From contig JAJEKV010000017.1 of NCBI GenBank assembly GCA_021234155.1, forward strand, positions 6,181,901-6,245,900: DNA of 64,000 nucleotides, in the 5' to 3' direction. The DNA is from Isoetes taiwanensis. Taxonomy: Eukaryota > Streptophyta > Lycopodiopsida > Isoetales > Isoetaceae. Under the pieces are notes generated by a model that made no database searches, was not told the DNA's origin, and was given only the letters and a program-made list of their open reading frames with translations. The position numbers and the translations under genes were made by a program. This document shows, piece after piece, positions 41,302 to 52,856 of this stretch. How positions within the stretch are numbered: the stretch's first letter is position 1; each line of letters begins with the position of its first letter.

Positions 41302-42850
41302 TGTGACGTCCCCTACTCATATACGGTGCACTCACCATATACAAATAGGAGTCCATCCTCCATACCAGCTCCATGCTGATACAAGGCCCTCCACGTGTCA
41401 CTGCAACCTTGACGAGTTCCAGTGGGAAGAGTGAAGGGGTCATTTTACCCTGTCTCTTCCCCAGGGCCTACCTAGCTGCGAAAGCGTAAACATATATGTA
41501 AGTACAAATACATCACATCACATCACATGACCATCACGAAGGATGGCTCACCACATATCTGCATAGACAAAGATCAGTACATCACATATGGAGATCCTAC
41601 CCAAGGCTCAGACTCAAGAGGAATGACTGATGGCTTGGGTCTCCAGAAGTCATCGCAGATAGAATTCATGGCAAATGGATTTGGCTGGCATAAGAACATG
41701 GCTTAGGGTAGTCCACTCCATCCGCCCCTCCTGTGTACACTTTGCAGAGTAGGTTAAAAAGTCTTGGGACTTGACTGTAACCCGCCGGATGCATAGCCAG
41801 AGGGGCTACTCCTGGGTTGCATCTCCCCAGTTTCGATAGGGCAGTAGGGATTGCTCCCACCAGAGGTTGGCATGCTGGCTCAAGGTGACTAGAGGGCCAC
41901 TACCCGTACTCAACTGAACTCCATGGAAGGTGTCCACCACCCCAAGAGTGTCGAACCCATGCAAAGCCCACGCTAAAGGGCATAGCATTAGGTCTAGTGC
42001 TTTGTAGTCCCCGATAGGCTTTACTACGGAGGGGCGTGATCATGAGCGGGGCATGCACCTCCTTGTAAGCCAGTCTGGTCCCTCCACCCACAACCAAGTT
42101 TGGCTCTTGTACACAGGCCGAATTTAATAGTGCATTAAAGAGGGCTAGCTAGGAGCATCATACTACTAGGCTTTTAAGGCCTCTACCCCCCTTCCCAATA
42201 CAATGATTCCACAGAGATCATCATCACATATATATCATAGAAGAACTAAAGAATAAGATTTAATCTAAATCACAGAGTTAGGTTCTTTAGTTATGGCTTG
42301 ATATCTAGAGGCCTAGATGGCTGCTATGGGCAATTCAATAGGCTAAACCTACTTACTCTATGCCTGGGAGGCGGATTAGACTATTGAATTGGCAAAATAC
42401 CGATCCACCGGCTTGCTCCTCACGCTCAACGCATCCATGCTTTGAACCGCTTGAAGATGAAACTAGAAAGGGAAGCTGATGAGCTAGGCTGCTCAGACAG
42501 ACTTCGGGAGTCGAGATTGGCTCTTGGAGCAAGCAAAACGGAGCTCTAGAAGGCTGTGGACGAAAAATGGAAAGTTAGGGTTTCCTATGCCTTATATAGA
42601 CTATAAGTTTGGGCTAGGATTTCCATTAACCCTTGAGCATGTGGGATAAATGGATGTGGCCCACTTGTCTATATTAATTAAGTGGGCTAAAGTGTACACA
42701 TGAATAAATGTGCACACACTTGCAAGTTGCCCCCTAGGGTGCGATTTGCTTAACTACACGTCGGCGTACACGTCAATCGGGATGGCGTGTATTCGTGATG
42801 AGGTAGTACAGTATACGTCCTGGGACCGTATACTGTGCTGGAACGTCACA
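41302..42850 (-). repeat. Chromovirus LTR (3' LTR in minus orientation)
   Basis: About 1549 bp, with ends TGTGACG and CGTCACA. On the minus strand it is preceded by the polypurine tract AAGGTGGGGAGAA (42851-42863), which fixes the orientation. Inside, near its minus-strand start, is a 10-bp palindromic pair (ACAGTATACG / CGTATACTGT at about 42808-42836). A second, indel-ridden copy is at about 54860-55280 plus 60405-61515. Confidence 0.8.
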
Positions 42851-42863
42851 TTCTCCCCACCTT

Positions 42864-43742
42864 GAAATGATGCTGTCCGCAGCATCGTGGGTCTCCCCAC
42901 CTTGGGATCTTCTTGTCCTGCAACCAACTTGATGCATACATTTTATTATTATTATATACTTACACAATTATTAGAATTACTCTAAAGTAATATTTTCAAA
43001 ACATTACTAGGACATTGCATTATCCCAATAACTTATCAATTCATAACTCTATTAAAGCAAGGTACTTATTAGCCTTACTTAATATGACATTTAAGTTTAT
43101 CAAGATTTAACAATTTCATATACAATTATCCTTCGAGGTACTCTCATTCCTTGCAACACATTTCAACAAAACTTGTGTTGCAAGTCTTCGTAGCTCGACC
43201 TCCTTGCCCTCCGGAGCGCTCTAGCCCGCAAGTCGACACTACGTTAGTACCATTTTAATTATTAATAAAATTATGGTTATAAGGTAACCACCCATCTAAT
43301 TAACTAAATGGATGCATGACTAATCTCCCGGCGTAGGAAGAGGATGCTTCTTCCATCGTGGCCGTGGAGACAGTGCCCTATAATGTCTAGGATGACACTC
43401 ATGCCTACACCTTTCGTGGCATTTGGCGTGAAGGATGGCGTCCTCCCCGTATTTGGGGGTGAAGAGATCCTTCCCGTGGTAGGCATTGACTAGAGGTGCT
43501 TTCCTATCAATGCATGCTTGAATGGCCTCTTATCTCTCGAGGTCATCTACTTCCGTGAGACGGAAGTAGACTTTTTAATCTACCTTCCAACTAATCCAAG
43601 CAAAACCGCGGTCATGTCTACAATGACATTACATCACGTTCTAGAGATCACCGTAGTGGTCTCATCATCGGTAATTACGCATGCAACCCATACCTATCAT
43701 AGGCTGCATGCATAGATTAATCTTAACTACACATGAATTAAT
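42864..43742. other. Chromovirus 3' untranslated region
   Basis: Between the chromodomain frame and the polypurine tract. AT-rich with no coding sequence I can support. Confidence 0.4.
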
Positions 43743-44488
43743 CTAGACATAAATCGACATGCCTGAGCCGATTACTTCGGAGATGACCTTGCCGTCCCAT
43801 TGCTCCATGAACTGCGGGTACTGCCTTATCAGGTGCTTCTTAAGTACCCATGTCGCGTCTTCCACCGGCAAGTGTTTCCACTTGACCAAATATTGGAGAA
43901 ACTCTGATCTCCTTGTCTTCTTGATGGCCTTATTAAGGATCAAGTCTGGAACTCTAGCTGCTCTTCTGTCATTTCCAACAATGTTGGCATGTCCAAGACT
44001 TCTTCTGGGTTTTGAGTATGCTTCTTCAACAAACTCACGTGGAAGACTTTATGAATTTTCAGGTGTGCTGGCAGCTCTAACTTGTAGGATTGGTTATCTA
44101 CTCTCTTGGCTATTCTGAAAGGGCCAGCCCACCCTGGAGCAAGCTTCTTACAATTTCTGATGCAGAGCTTTGCCTGCTTTACTTTGACCTTGAGCCAGAC
44201 GTTGTCGCCAACCTGGAACTCTCTGACCATCCGGTGCTTGTCGGCGACGCTCTTTTGTAGACTCCTTGCTGCAAGAAGATATCCTCGGACCTCTTCTACC
44301 AGCTGCTGCATGTCGGCCAACATTTCCTGCGAAACCTCTACCGGGTCTCTGTCGGAGATGATCTCTCTCGGCATACCATGGAGCCTGAAGATTTCCTTTG
44401 TGAAGAGAGCCGTTGTATCCAAGGCTGTGTCGGTGGTCCTGCAAGGCACAAAGTGTGCCATCTTCGACAGCTTGTCGACCACGACCAT
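43743..44488 (-). pseudogene. Chromovirus integrase C-terminal half and chromodomain
   Basis: Frame 44488-43940 starts in the integrase core (VVVDKLSKMAHFVPC, REIISDRDP), has a deletion of the part containing the last catalytic residue, and resumes in the GPY/F region (FQVGDNVWLKVK, KLAPGWAGPFRIAKRV, LPAHLKIHKVFHVSLLKKH). A one-base shift later, 43943-43743 encodes a chromodomain: FLQYLVKWKHLPVEDATWVL. This defines the chromovirus branch of Ty3/gypsy. By family knowledge the chromodomain directs insertion to marked chromatin. Not functional here. Confidence 0.88.
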
Positions 44489-47400
44489 CAGGCAAGATTA
44501 TATGTATGGTTTTAATTATCATACACAAGAATTAAGCATGTGCTTCTTATTTTCTTCCTCGGGGTTTGCATTACCCTTAGAAGTATATACCTACGATGCA
44601 CTTACGTATACATGAAATTAATTTATTTTATTTTTATTTATTTTTACAAGGACCCTGAAGGTCGTACACCTATCCTTGGAAGGAATTACATCCTTACCAC
44701 GGTTTAGTTAAGATCTTAAATAAGCATTACCTGGAATCTTGCATAATTCTTGACTCCTTTAATGCATGTAGTTAAGTTAACTATCTTAAGGTAATATTCC
44801 CACGTTAACATTATAGTAATATTGGATATATTAGTTCCAATAGTATTATATTTAACTGACGGTTCTGATAACTTCAAGGCCTTTAAAATATACCTTCGTA
44901 CCATTATCGAGACCATAATTATAATTTAGAAAATATTCCAATTATTAATCACATAGCTAGGGTTTATATCGTCAGATCCAAGTGTTGAATGCGTGACTCT
45001 CGCTCGCCTCTTGGTTGGTGATGTATCAACATTATATGTATATACTTTACAGTTGCTATACTTAAAATAAGATAGTTTCTTATTATATTTACAAGGACCT
45101 TGAAGGTTAATTACGTGTCCTTGGATGGGATTACATCCTCCTAAAGGTTTAGTTATCATTTTATGTGATTATTCTCTTCCTTATCTCAACCAATATATCT
45201 ACACAAGACAAAACTTTAGATTATCAACAAGACCTATTAGAATGTTATAATACATGCCCTCATGTGGAGTGCTCCCAATGCACCCCACAATAATATACTT
45301 AAGATTATATGATCAATGTGGTTTTAAAGGGGTCCACATCCTTGATTAATCTAACTAAGAGCTAGGCTACTAGCTCATTCTTAGGTATGAATGCCAGCAA
45401 TAGATCACGACGTAAGGAATTTATGCTTTTCCCATAATGGTCGATGACTTCATGCGTCCTACCATGGCGATCTGATTATGCTCTTCTCGAATGCCTACAC
45501 TTGTTATCGAGACGGCGTGAGGAATGAAGAAATTCCTGTCATGGCTACTGGTGCAGGGGCTTTTCTTATCATGCATCCTATGACAGTTAACTAGATGGTT
45601 GCTCTCTCTCCACCTTGGCTTACGTGCCTCCTATAGAGTGCATCTTCCTATCAAGTCGGCGCCGACTAGCTTGGAGACGACCTGGCCGTTGCATTGCTTC
45701 TATGAATTCCGAGGTTGGTGCTTGCCAATCATGTCGAGGCCGATTAACTTAACGACAATTTTTCCCTAAGATGCAGGTAGGTTCACTCATAGATTGAGAC
45801 CCTACTTTCTTCAAAAAGAAATTGGTCATGCACCCCTTCAAATGGCGTTATTCAACGCGCCCTAGCCCCTCCATTGATGTTGCACCTAACATCATAGCTA
45901 TTCTCTCCCCTTAAGAGGTTACATGCTTCTTATTTACAACGTTTAATTTATTAGCCTTATCTAAACATATTTACGCGCCTCACATGATGGGTGGAGTTAT
46001 CATGTTTAACATATCTAAACATATTTAAGCGCCTCACATGATGGGTGAAGCCATCATGTTTAACATATCTATCCATAAAGCGATGGGTTACTAAATTATT
46101 TATTTGTAGATCCGGGAGGTTTTGTCATCATGACAATTCCTTTTGTCTCAAAAGACTGTGATTAATGTACTTCTTATCTTAGATATACCTTATATGTATT
46201 ATTCCATTTTTGCCTTCTAGAGATTCCCCTTTTCGTAGTTATTTTCTCTCTTGAAATATTCCTACCAATTGAATTGATGCCATCATAACAAGTTGGCCGG
46301 ACTTGTTAGATTACTTCTTTCCATTTGATTGGATTATTCCTTGGAGGTACTAGCTTTATACATGGTCAACAATTATCCTAGTAATGATTCCTTCTTAACG
46401 AGGTGATCAATCTCACCAAATGGTTTCAATATGTTGGATGTCTGTTAACAATCGTGTATAATTTTAGTCACTCCTATGTATTTCCTTCCCAATCCTTGAC
46501 GCTTAGCCCAAGCTTGGGGCAATCCTTTCAACGAAGAATATCCGGCAATGCCTCCAAATCCCCTTATGGATGCTATCATCCATAAGCTTATCCTATTGGA
46601 CTATATGATCCTAGCTCCTCGACCTTGGTAGAAGCTCATTCACCCCTTGCCTGCTTCCGCAAGGTAACGTTCTTCCGAGTTGCTCGAGACTTCGACCTCC
46701 TTGAAGGGTTGCTTCTCCTCGATGTAGAGGTTGACTTTCTTCATTAAGGATCTCCCATTTCTAGTGGTTTTGATGGCGTAGTTGGCCACTTAAAATATTC
46801 TATATCCCTTCCCAAAAAGCTTGAAGATGGTGCTGTTGAAAAGAAACATCCTCCCGTTGCTGAATTCTTCATCTTGGTGGTTAAAGGATAGCTCTGGATC
46901 CGATATTGTTGTGTCACTCCATCCACGTCTCCCACCTTCTCTTGTCGATATTGTGTTGCCAGAAGAGTGTTGAGAATGTTGATCGCTTCACCCCTTCGAA
47001 TTGCCCGACATCTCTTCCTTTTAATCTGTTACACTATATATGGGAGGGAGGGGATAACAAGGGGAGTATTCGTGCAAAGTCTATAGCTTGCGCAGTTACA
47101 AATACTACTAAGGCTATTAGATTCTCTTGGTGCCTCCTCTGGAGTGCACACGTACTCCATGGCAGTGTTGTCGATGTTCCTCCTAATGCGATGGTGTTGA
47201 AGATCTATATCCTCCTATTTGTACGTCAACTCGTACACTAGGTAGACTCGTTGATACATTTAAGTTCTCCAATGTTTGTTGGCTACGGCATGGCATGCTT
47301 CTGCTTCACACTCTAACTAAAGATGTAACAGACGTTGATGCCTCGGCATTCAGGTCCTCACCCTACCTTGTTGTTGGGCAGTAGTTGTCCTCCCTTCACG

Positions 47401-48609
47401 ATGTTTGAAGCTATTTGGAGGTGCATCTTGAAGTTGTGCGCAATTGCTTTGGCTAGACTCCCAAGGGTTGTCCTCTTCCTTAGTTGCCCTTCGAATCGTT
47501 GATCCCTGGGTTCGCTAAGTTGCATGCGAGTTGCCGTATCCTGATGAGGTTTCTATTTGAACCCCGATTCTTCGGCTCGGTTTTCCTAGTCGCTTCTTCA
47601 TCGAGCTTGCGATCTTACTTGTTTGATCCTCTCGGTCACATGGCTTGGATGTTGTCGCGTTCTATGGTGCTATGTCGTCTTCTTGTCATGTGGTACCTTC
47701 CAGTGACTTTGATCGCGCTCCTCCGTTTCGAGCTTCCTGCTGCCTCTAGGGAGCTTGTGGAAGTGATCGATGGCTAGCACTTTTCCAGCTTTTAGTTTTT
47801 GGCCTTTGTCCCTCTATACTTGAGCGTCTCCGTGGCGGTTGAAGCACTGTGGCTCTCCTCCCTGATGGCTATGATGTCGGGGATGATAGATCCGTAGCTT
47901 GATCCTTGAGTTGAAGAAGTTTTTGCCCTAGATCTACTCTTGTTCTTGAATAGCCTGGCCCTTGTCTTGAACTCTCTTCTTGCCAAAGGTGTTTTGGTTG
48001 CTATCCTTGTCGTTAAGGTGTCGAATGCTTCTACCTTGGGCGTTGAGGTCTCCCACATTGGAGATACGTTGGGCTTCTTCTCTTCTAATTATTGGTAGGA
48101 GTACCTGATGAAGCCATCACCACGTAGTTGTTGAATGCATATCTCCTCGCTGCGGTACATTTCGTAAGCGCATCTCCACCTAGCACTTGTGTCGTAAGCA
48201 TCACCATACGTCACCACAAGGTGGGATTATGGTCGTCGAGATGTTGCCTTCTCAGTTGGCTCGATGTCTGTCAGCTTGAGGCCGTAGCCGCGGTTTACGA
48301 AGATGTCTAGCCGTTCCTTCTTCTATTTTTTTTGAGGACGCTCGTGCGTAAGGTCATCAAGTGTTGCCGCTGCCACAAGAGGTAGAGTTGCGTCTCGAAG
48401 ATGTCCTGGTGCAAAACTTAGATGATGCATCACTCAAGATCTTGACATGACCGGTGTTGTTTCCCATGTTGATATTGTGTTGGACGAGCGGTCTTCTACT
48501 TGAGGGCACCTCCCGAAGTGTTTGGAGTCGAAGCTTTGCTTGGGCTCTTGTCGTTTCTCCCTCGTACTTGCTCTTCCATTCAAAATTTGATCTTGGGCTA
48601 TAACTGCGC
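44489..48609 (-). other. Decayed chromovirus-like interior
   Basis: No long frame, but minus-strand traces repeat the end of the chromodomain protein (GQVVSKLVGADLIG near 45650-45720, compare GKVISEVIGSGMS). A direct repeat pair lies at 44643-44710 and 45088-45160 ('ttacaaggacc' then 'ttacatcct' then 'ggtttagtta'), and a 54-bp tandem pair at about 45959-46066. Frames at 46.6-48.1 kb on the minus strand look like degraded polyprotein (VANYAIKTTRNGRSLMKKVN). Confidence 0.4.
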
Positions 48610-48699
48610 TTCTAAGTCGTATTTAATTAAAGTGGGACAAATCTCGAATTTTGGGACTCGGACTGAAAATGGGACTCATACTATAAAAAATGGGCACAC

Positions 48700-48995
48700 C
48701 TTGATAAGAAGAAGGGTGGGAGGAGAAGGAGGGAGGGCCCAGGTTGAAGAGGGAAGGGGATAAGTTGGAAGAAGGGGCGGGGTGAGGGGAGAGGAAGAAG
48801 GGGGGGAGGGAGGGGTTAGGGGAGGCAAAAGAGGAGGGGAGGGATAAGTTGGAGGAAGGGATGGGGATGGGGGAGGGAGAGCAAGCAGGCAAAGAGGAGG
48901 GGAGGGATAAGTTGGAAGAAGGGATGGAGGAGGGAGGGGCAAAGGAGCAAAGGAGGAGGCGGGAGGAGGGGCAAAGGGGGCAAGGCTCCCCCTCC
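48700..48995. repeat. Polypurine tract with ~60-bp repeat units
   Basis: Almost all G and A on the plus strand. Units around 'gaggggagggataagttgga' recur about four times. Long frames here on either strand are low-complexity artefacts. Confidence 0.85.
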
Positions 48996-51344
48996 CCAAC
49001 ACACACAAAAAAAGTATTAATTATTAATATATAATCAATTAAACTAATTAGATAATTAATTAAATAATAAATTAAATTAATCTAATGACTAAGTTAAATG
49101 ACTAAATTAAATAAATGTAATGACTAATAACGGGGTAGTGAAGAATGCATAGAATCGGATCGTGGGGGCGAAATACAAAACCAAACACCACAAGTACTAG
49201 GCGCAAATACAACAAATACATATTGCCTCCATTCTCACTTGCGGTAGTCGAGAATAACCATCACGGACGGTATTATCATACCGCCGCGGGCCCAAATACA
49301 ACAAACACATAATTGTTTCCATTCTCTAATTTAGTCGAATCATACCGCCTCGCTTGTGATCCCGGCTCCGGCCACGGCTTCAAATCCCCGCTGCCGCTGG
49401 CCTGGAATGCTATGGCCCTCGAATCACCCACATTAGCAACCACAACCAGCCTGCCGCCATAGCCACACGCAGTGGTTCCCGCCCTAAGGTCGCCGCTTCA
49501 GACTGCGCGCCTTTAAAACCTTTAAGCTAAAAATATTTAAACGCAAGAGGAGAATGGATGGGGGCTATCGGCTATGGCGGAAATTCTGCCTGAACGGCAA
49601 TGGCGAGCGCTTTTCTTCCTGAACGGAGCAATTTCTTGCCCCATAAAACCTCCATCTCTAAGCATTGAACAGGTATGGCCGAATTTGTTCAGAATTTGAG
49701 CTTCAGGCCATGGCTATGGCTAGGGCTATGATCGATTCTTAACTCTCAGGCATGTGCGAATCCGAGGGCTGCGAATCCGAGGGCTGGGAAGGACGCAAGA
49801 CACGGTATAGAAGATCAGAAAGCCGAATTTGGGATTTTCAAATCTCTTAGCAGTTGAACAGGTATGGCCGAAGCGCCCAGAAGCTTCTAGTTCTTGTGGT
49901 CAGAGAAGGAGCTCCGCCATCGAAATAGATTTACATTAGAAGAATTCAAATCCATGTCTTCATTTTTGGGATTATACGAGCTTCCTAAAGAATGAGAGGG
50001 CAGAGAATCCACCAGGTTCTTGGGAGCAGTCCCTGGGTCTTCTATTCTAGATCCACAGCTAGTGCTCACGATCATCCCCACCCAAAAATTGGAATAGAAA
50101 AATTTGTTTTCGCTTTGGCTCCACGCAGGGCTCTAGCCGCTGTATCATATGCTCTGTGCTGCGGTATCATATATTCCTAACCAACCCTGGTTTTTTTCCA
50201 TGGATCTCTAATTTTACTTTGATATATCTTAGCATGGCCTCTTCCTACGCCAGTAATGAGATCCGCCTCCTACAGGAGACGGTTTTGGGGCTTGCTGATC
50301 GCTTCTTGGTGCCATTGTGTCACAAAAGGCGAGAAAAGAATGAGATGAAGGGTGCCGGAGTTGAAGAAAGTGAGAGAAGCGGAGGATCTTTCAGAGAAGA
50401 AGCTTCTCATCTGCCAGATCTTTTTTCATCTGCCGGATCTTTTTTCATCTGCATTCTTTCATCTGCCTCCTTCTTTCTGTCCTCTGCTCTACCAAATCCT
50501 TTGCTCGGCGGATCGGGTGAGTTTGAAAACTAGGCCATGGCTTCCACTTCAAATAACAAAGGGATAATAAAAAATTTTGAGCCCTATGTCATTTTTTTTA
50601 TCTCGACTCTCCATAGCTGTGAAGCTTTTGGTTGCGGGTCAGTTCCGGTGGGAGCTATGCTACGAGAACTTCTTCCAAGAAACAAAGAGTCCAAGTGGTA
50701 CAAAGGAGTTTCGTCTCAAAGGTATGTACCAAATTTTAAAATTCAAGCATGGGCGGGAAAAAAAGGCGGGGTATTAGAAAAAAAGGGGGTAAAATAATAC
50801 GTTGAAAAAGGAAGTGTAAAATAAATGCTAATAATATATAGAATTATATTTTGACGTGTCCCCAATTTCTCTTTTTATGTGTGTGCTACTATGTTCACAC
50901 GTTAAACATTATGTTGCCATGGTGCACGTTTTCTAGGCATATATTCTTATTCTAAGGTAAAAATTTAACTTTGCGAAGATCATGATATAATTTACACCTT
51001 GTTTAACCCATTTTGAAGGTTCAAGACACAAAATGGGGACAAGTACATATTAATAGGTCTAATGCATATTAATAGAATAGGCTCTCATAGGTTATAATGT
51101 GCATTATAGGTGCATATGTTGCTATTTACATGTGCATTAGGCATTACTCTTTACATAGCTAAATATGAGACCAATGGTCCCCTCTTCATATAGCTATATG
51201 GTATGGTCCATTAGAAAGGGGGAGGGTCCATTGGATATATGTCCATTAGATAATACATGGGGAGGGTCTATTTTTCATGGAAAATACGTAAGAAATTTAT
51301 GGGGAGGGTATTTTTTCATAGAAAATACATAGGATGTTTGAAGG

Positions 51345-52130
51345 TTATTCATTTTCGACCTTCTCGGACTCGAAGCTTTGAAATTGCCCCTGTTTTTTAC
51401 TCGAGTGCCTTTTTCTTTTCATGAGTTGAGAAAGGCTCTCAAACTGCATGTTTAACTTTTTTGCCTTTCGACTCATGAAGTCGAGAAAGACCTTTTGACC
51501 CCTAAAACCTGCGTTTACGGCTTTAAAATGCCTTTCTCGACTCGCGGTCGGAGAAAGGCCTTCCTCGATCCCTGCGTTTTTGCTTTTGAGCCTTTGCCTT
51601 TCCTCGCGAGTCGAGAAAGGCCTTCCGACCCCTAAACTTGCGTTTTTCACTTTGAGCTGCCTTTCTCAACTCGCTGAAGTCGAGAAAGAACTTGATTTCT
51701 AAAACCCGCTTGAAAGCTTTGAGGCGCCTTTCTCGACTCACGAGTCGAGAAAGGCCTTCTCGATCCCTAAAAGCTGGCGTGAGCCGCTTGTTTTTCGACT
51801 CGTGAAGTCGAAAGGCCTTTCCTAAAAAGCTGCGTTTTTTACGCTTGAGCTGCCTTTCTCGACGAAGTCGAAAGGTTTTCGACCTTAAAGTCGTTTCGTT
51901 TGAACCGCTTTTTCGACTAGGTAGTCGAAAGGCCTTCGATCCCTTAAACCCGTTTTGGCTTTGAGCTGCCTTTTCGGGACTGCAGTCGAGAAAGGCCTTC
52001 CGACCCTAAACTTGTGTTTTTCGCGCCGCCTTTCTCATTCGGGGAAGCCGAGAAAGGCCTTCGAATTTGTATTTTTCCCTCTCATTTTGCCTTTCTCATG
52101 CCTGTATTTTTCAAAAATGGCCTTAAGGCT
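51345..52130. repeat. Palindromic minisatellite, about 11-12 units of 55-68 bp
   Basis: Each unit has a foldback core of the form GCCTTTCTCGACT...AGTCGAGAAAGGC, then 'ccctaaa' and a T-rich spacer with 'tgcgttttt'. Units drift by substitutions and indels. Transcripts would form a row of hairpins. Confidence 0.9.
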
Positions 52131-52856
52131 GTGTTTTATTTTATTTTTTTTTTTGCATGTAGCATCACTTGACTAATTTGATTTTTGTCTCTTGCAGTCC
52201 TTATCTCGACCGGATAGTACATGCTTGGGAGCAATGAAAAGATCGGTTCATTGAAGAAAGGTCCGAGAAGAGGGTGGTGACATCGATTGGACATACAAGC
52301 ACGTGGCCCATAAAGGAACTCCTCATACAAATTTCTATAAATGCATAAGTTGCTCGGTGACTAGGGAGAGCTCCCACGCCCTTTGCACTAGGTGGTTCAT
52401 GTGTGAAGAGGGTGTAATCATTGTGCCCATACCACCACTATGGTCTCTTCACCCTTTGTAATATATATTGTAATTAGCCCATTTATAAATATAAGGTATC
52501 TCAAAACTAGTATTTTTGGGTGATTAAGTAAACAATTTGCTTAATTTTTGTTGGAATTTGTGATCTATTGTCTACCCACCTAAGAAAATAGAGCCAAAAT
52601 GTTCAACTAAGAATCTTTTTCAATTAGAACTTTGGTTTCAAGCTGTAATGAAATTCCTATGTTTTCGTTGCATTGTTCTTGTTCTCGACACGCTATCCAA
52701 GAAAACTGGAAGAAAAGCTTGGATGCACACTAATAGACAAAAATTCCAATTATGGCCAGTTTTCGGGTCGGGGTGCTTCTTTTTGTGTAAATTAACAGGG
52801 TTCCCAAAAAAAGTGGGAATGGAATGAGTCCCACTTTAATTAAATACGACTTTTCT

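Larger units (their letters stand above)
48614..52852. mobile_element. DNA element with 25-bp perfect terminal inverted repeats
   Basis: Left end AAGTCGTATTTAATTAAAGT plus GGGAC (48614-48638) is exactly repeated in reverse at 52828-52852. A 4-bp direct repeat TTCT flanks it (48610-48613, 52853-52856). 'TGGGACTCA'-type motifs recur just inside both ends. Interior: polypurine block, a region with duplicated 'gaacaggtatggccgaa' (49668, 49857) that may be captured gene sequence, and a palindromic minisatellite. No transposase recognised, so family is unknown and it is presumably non-autonomous. Confidence 0.7.

Noticed and set aside
47484-47777. 97-codon plus-strand frame as a gene
   Set aside because: No motif, and it lies in the decayed interior of a minus-strand retroelement.
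48623-49008. Three long Pro/Ser/Leu-rich minus-strand frames and one Gly/Glu-rich plus-strand frame
   Set aside because: All are translations of the polypurine tract; open in several frames at once, a sign of low complexity.
50156-50797. Plus-strand frames inside the TIR element as a transposase
   Set aside because: Overlapping frames with Ser/Phe-rich repeats; I could not find a BED finger, hAT dimerisation or DDE motif with confidence.
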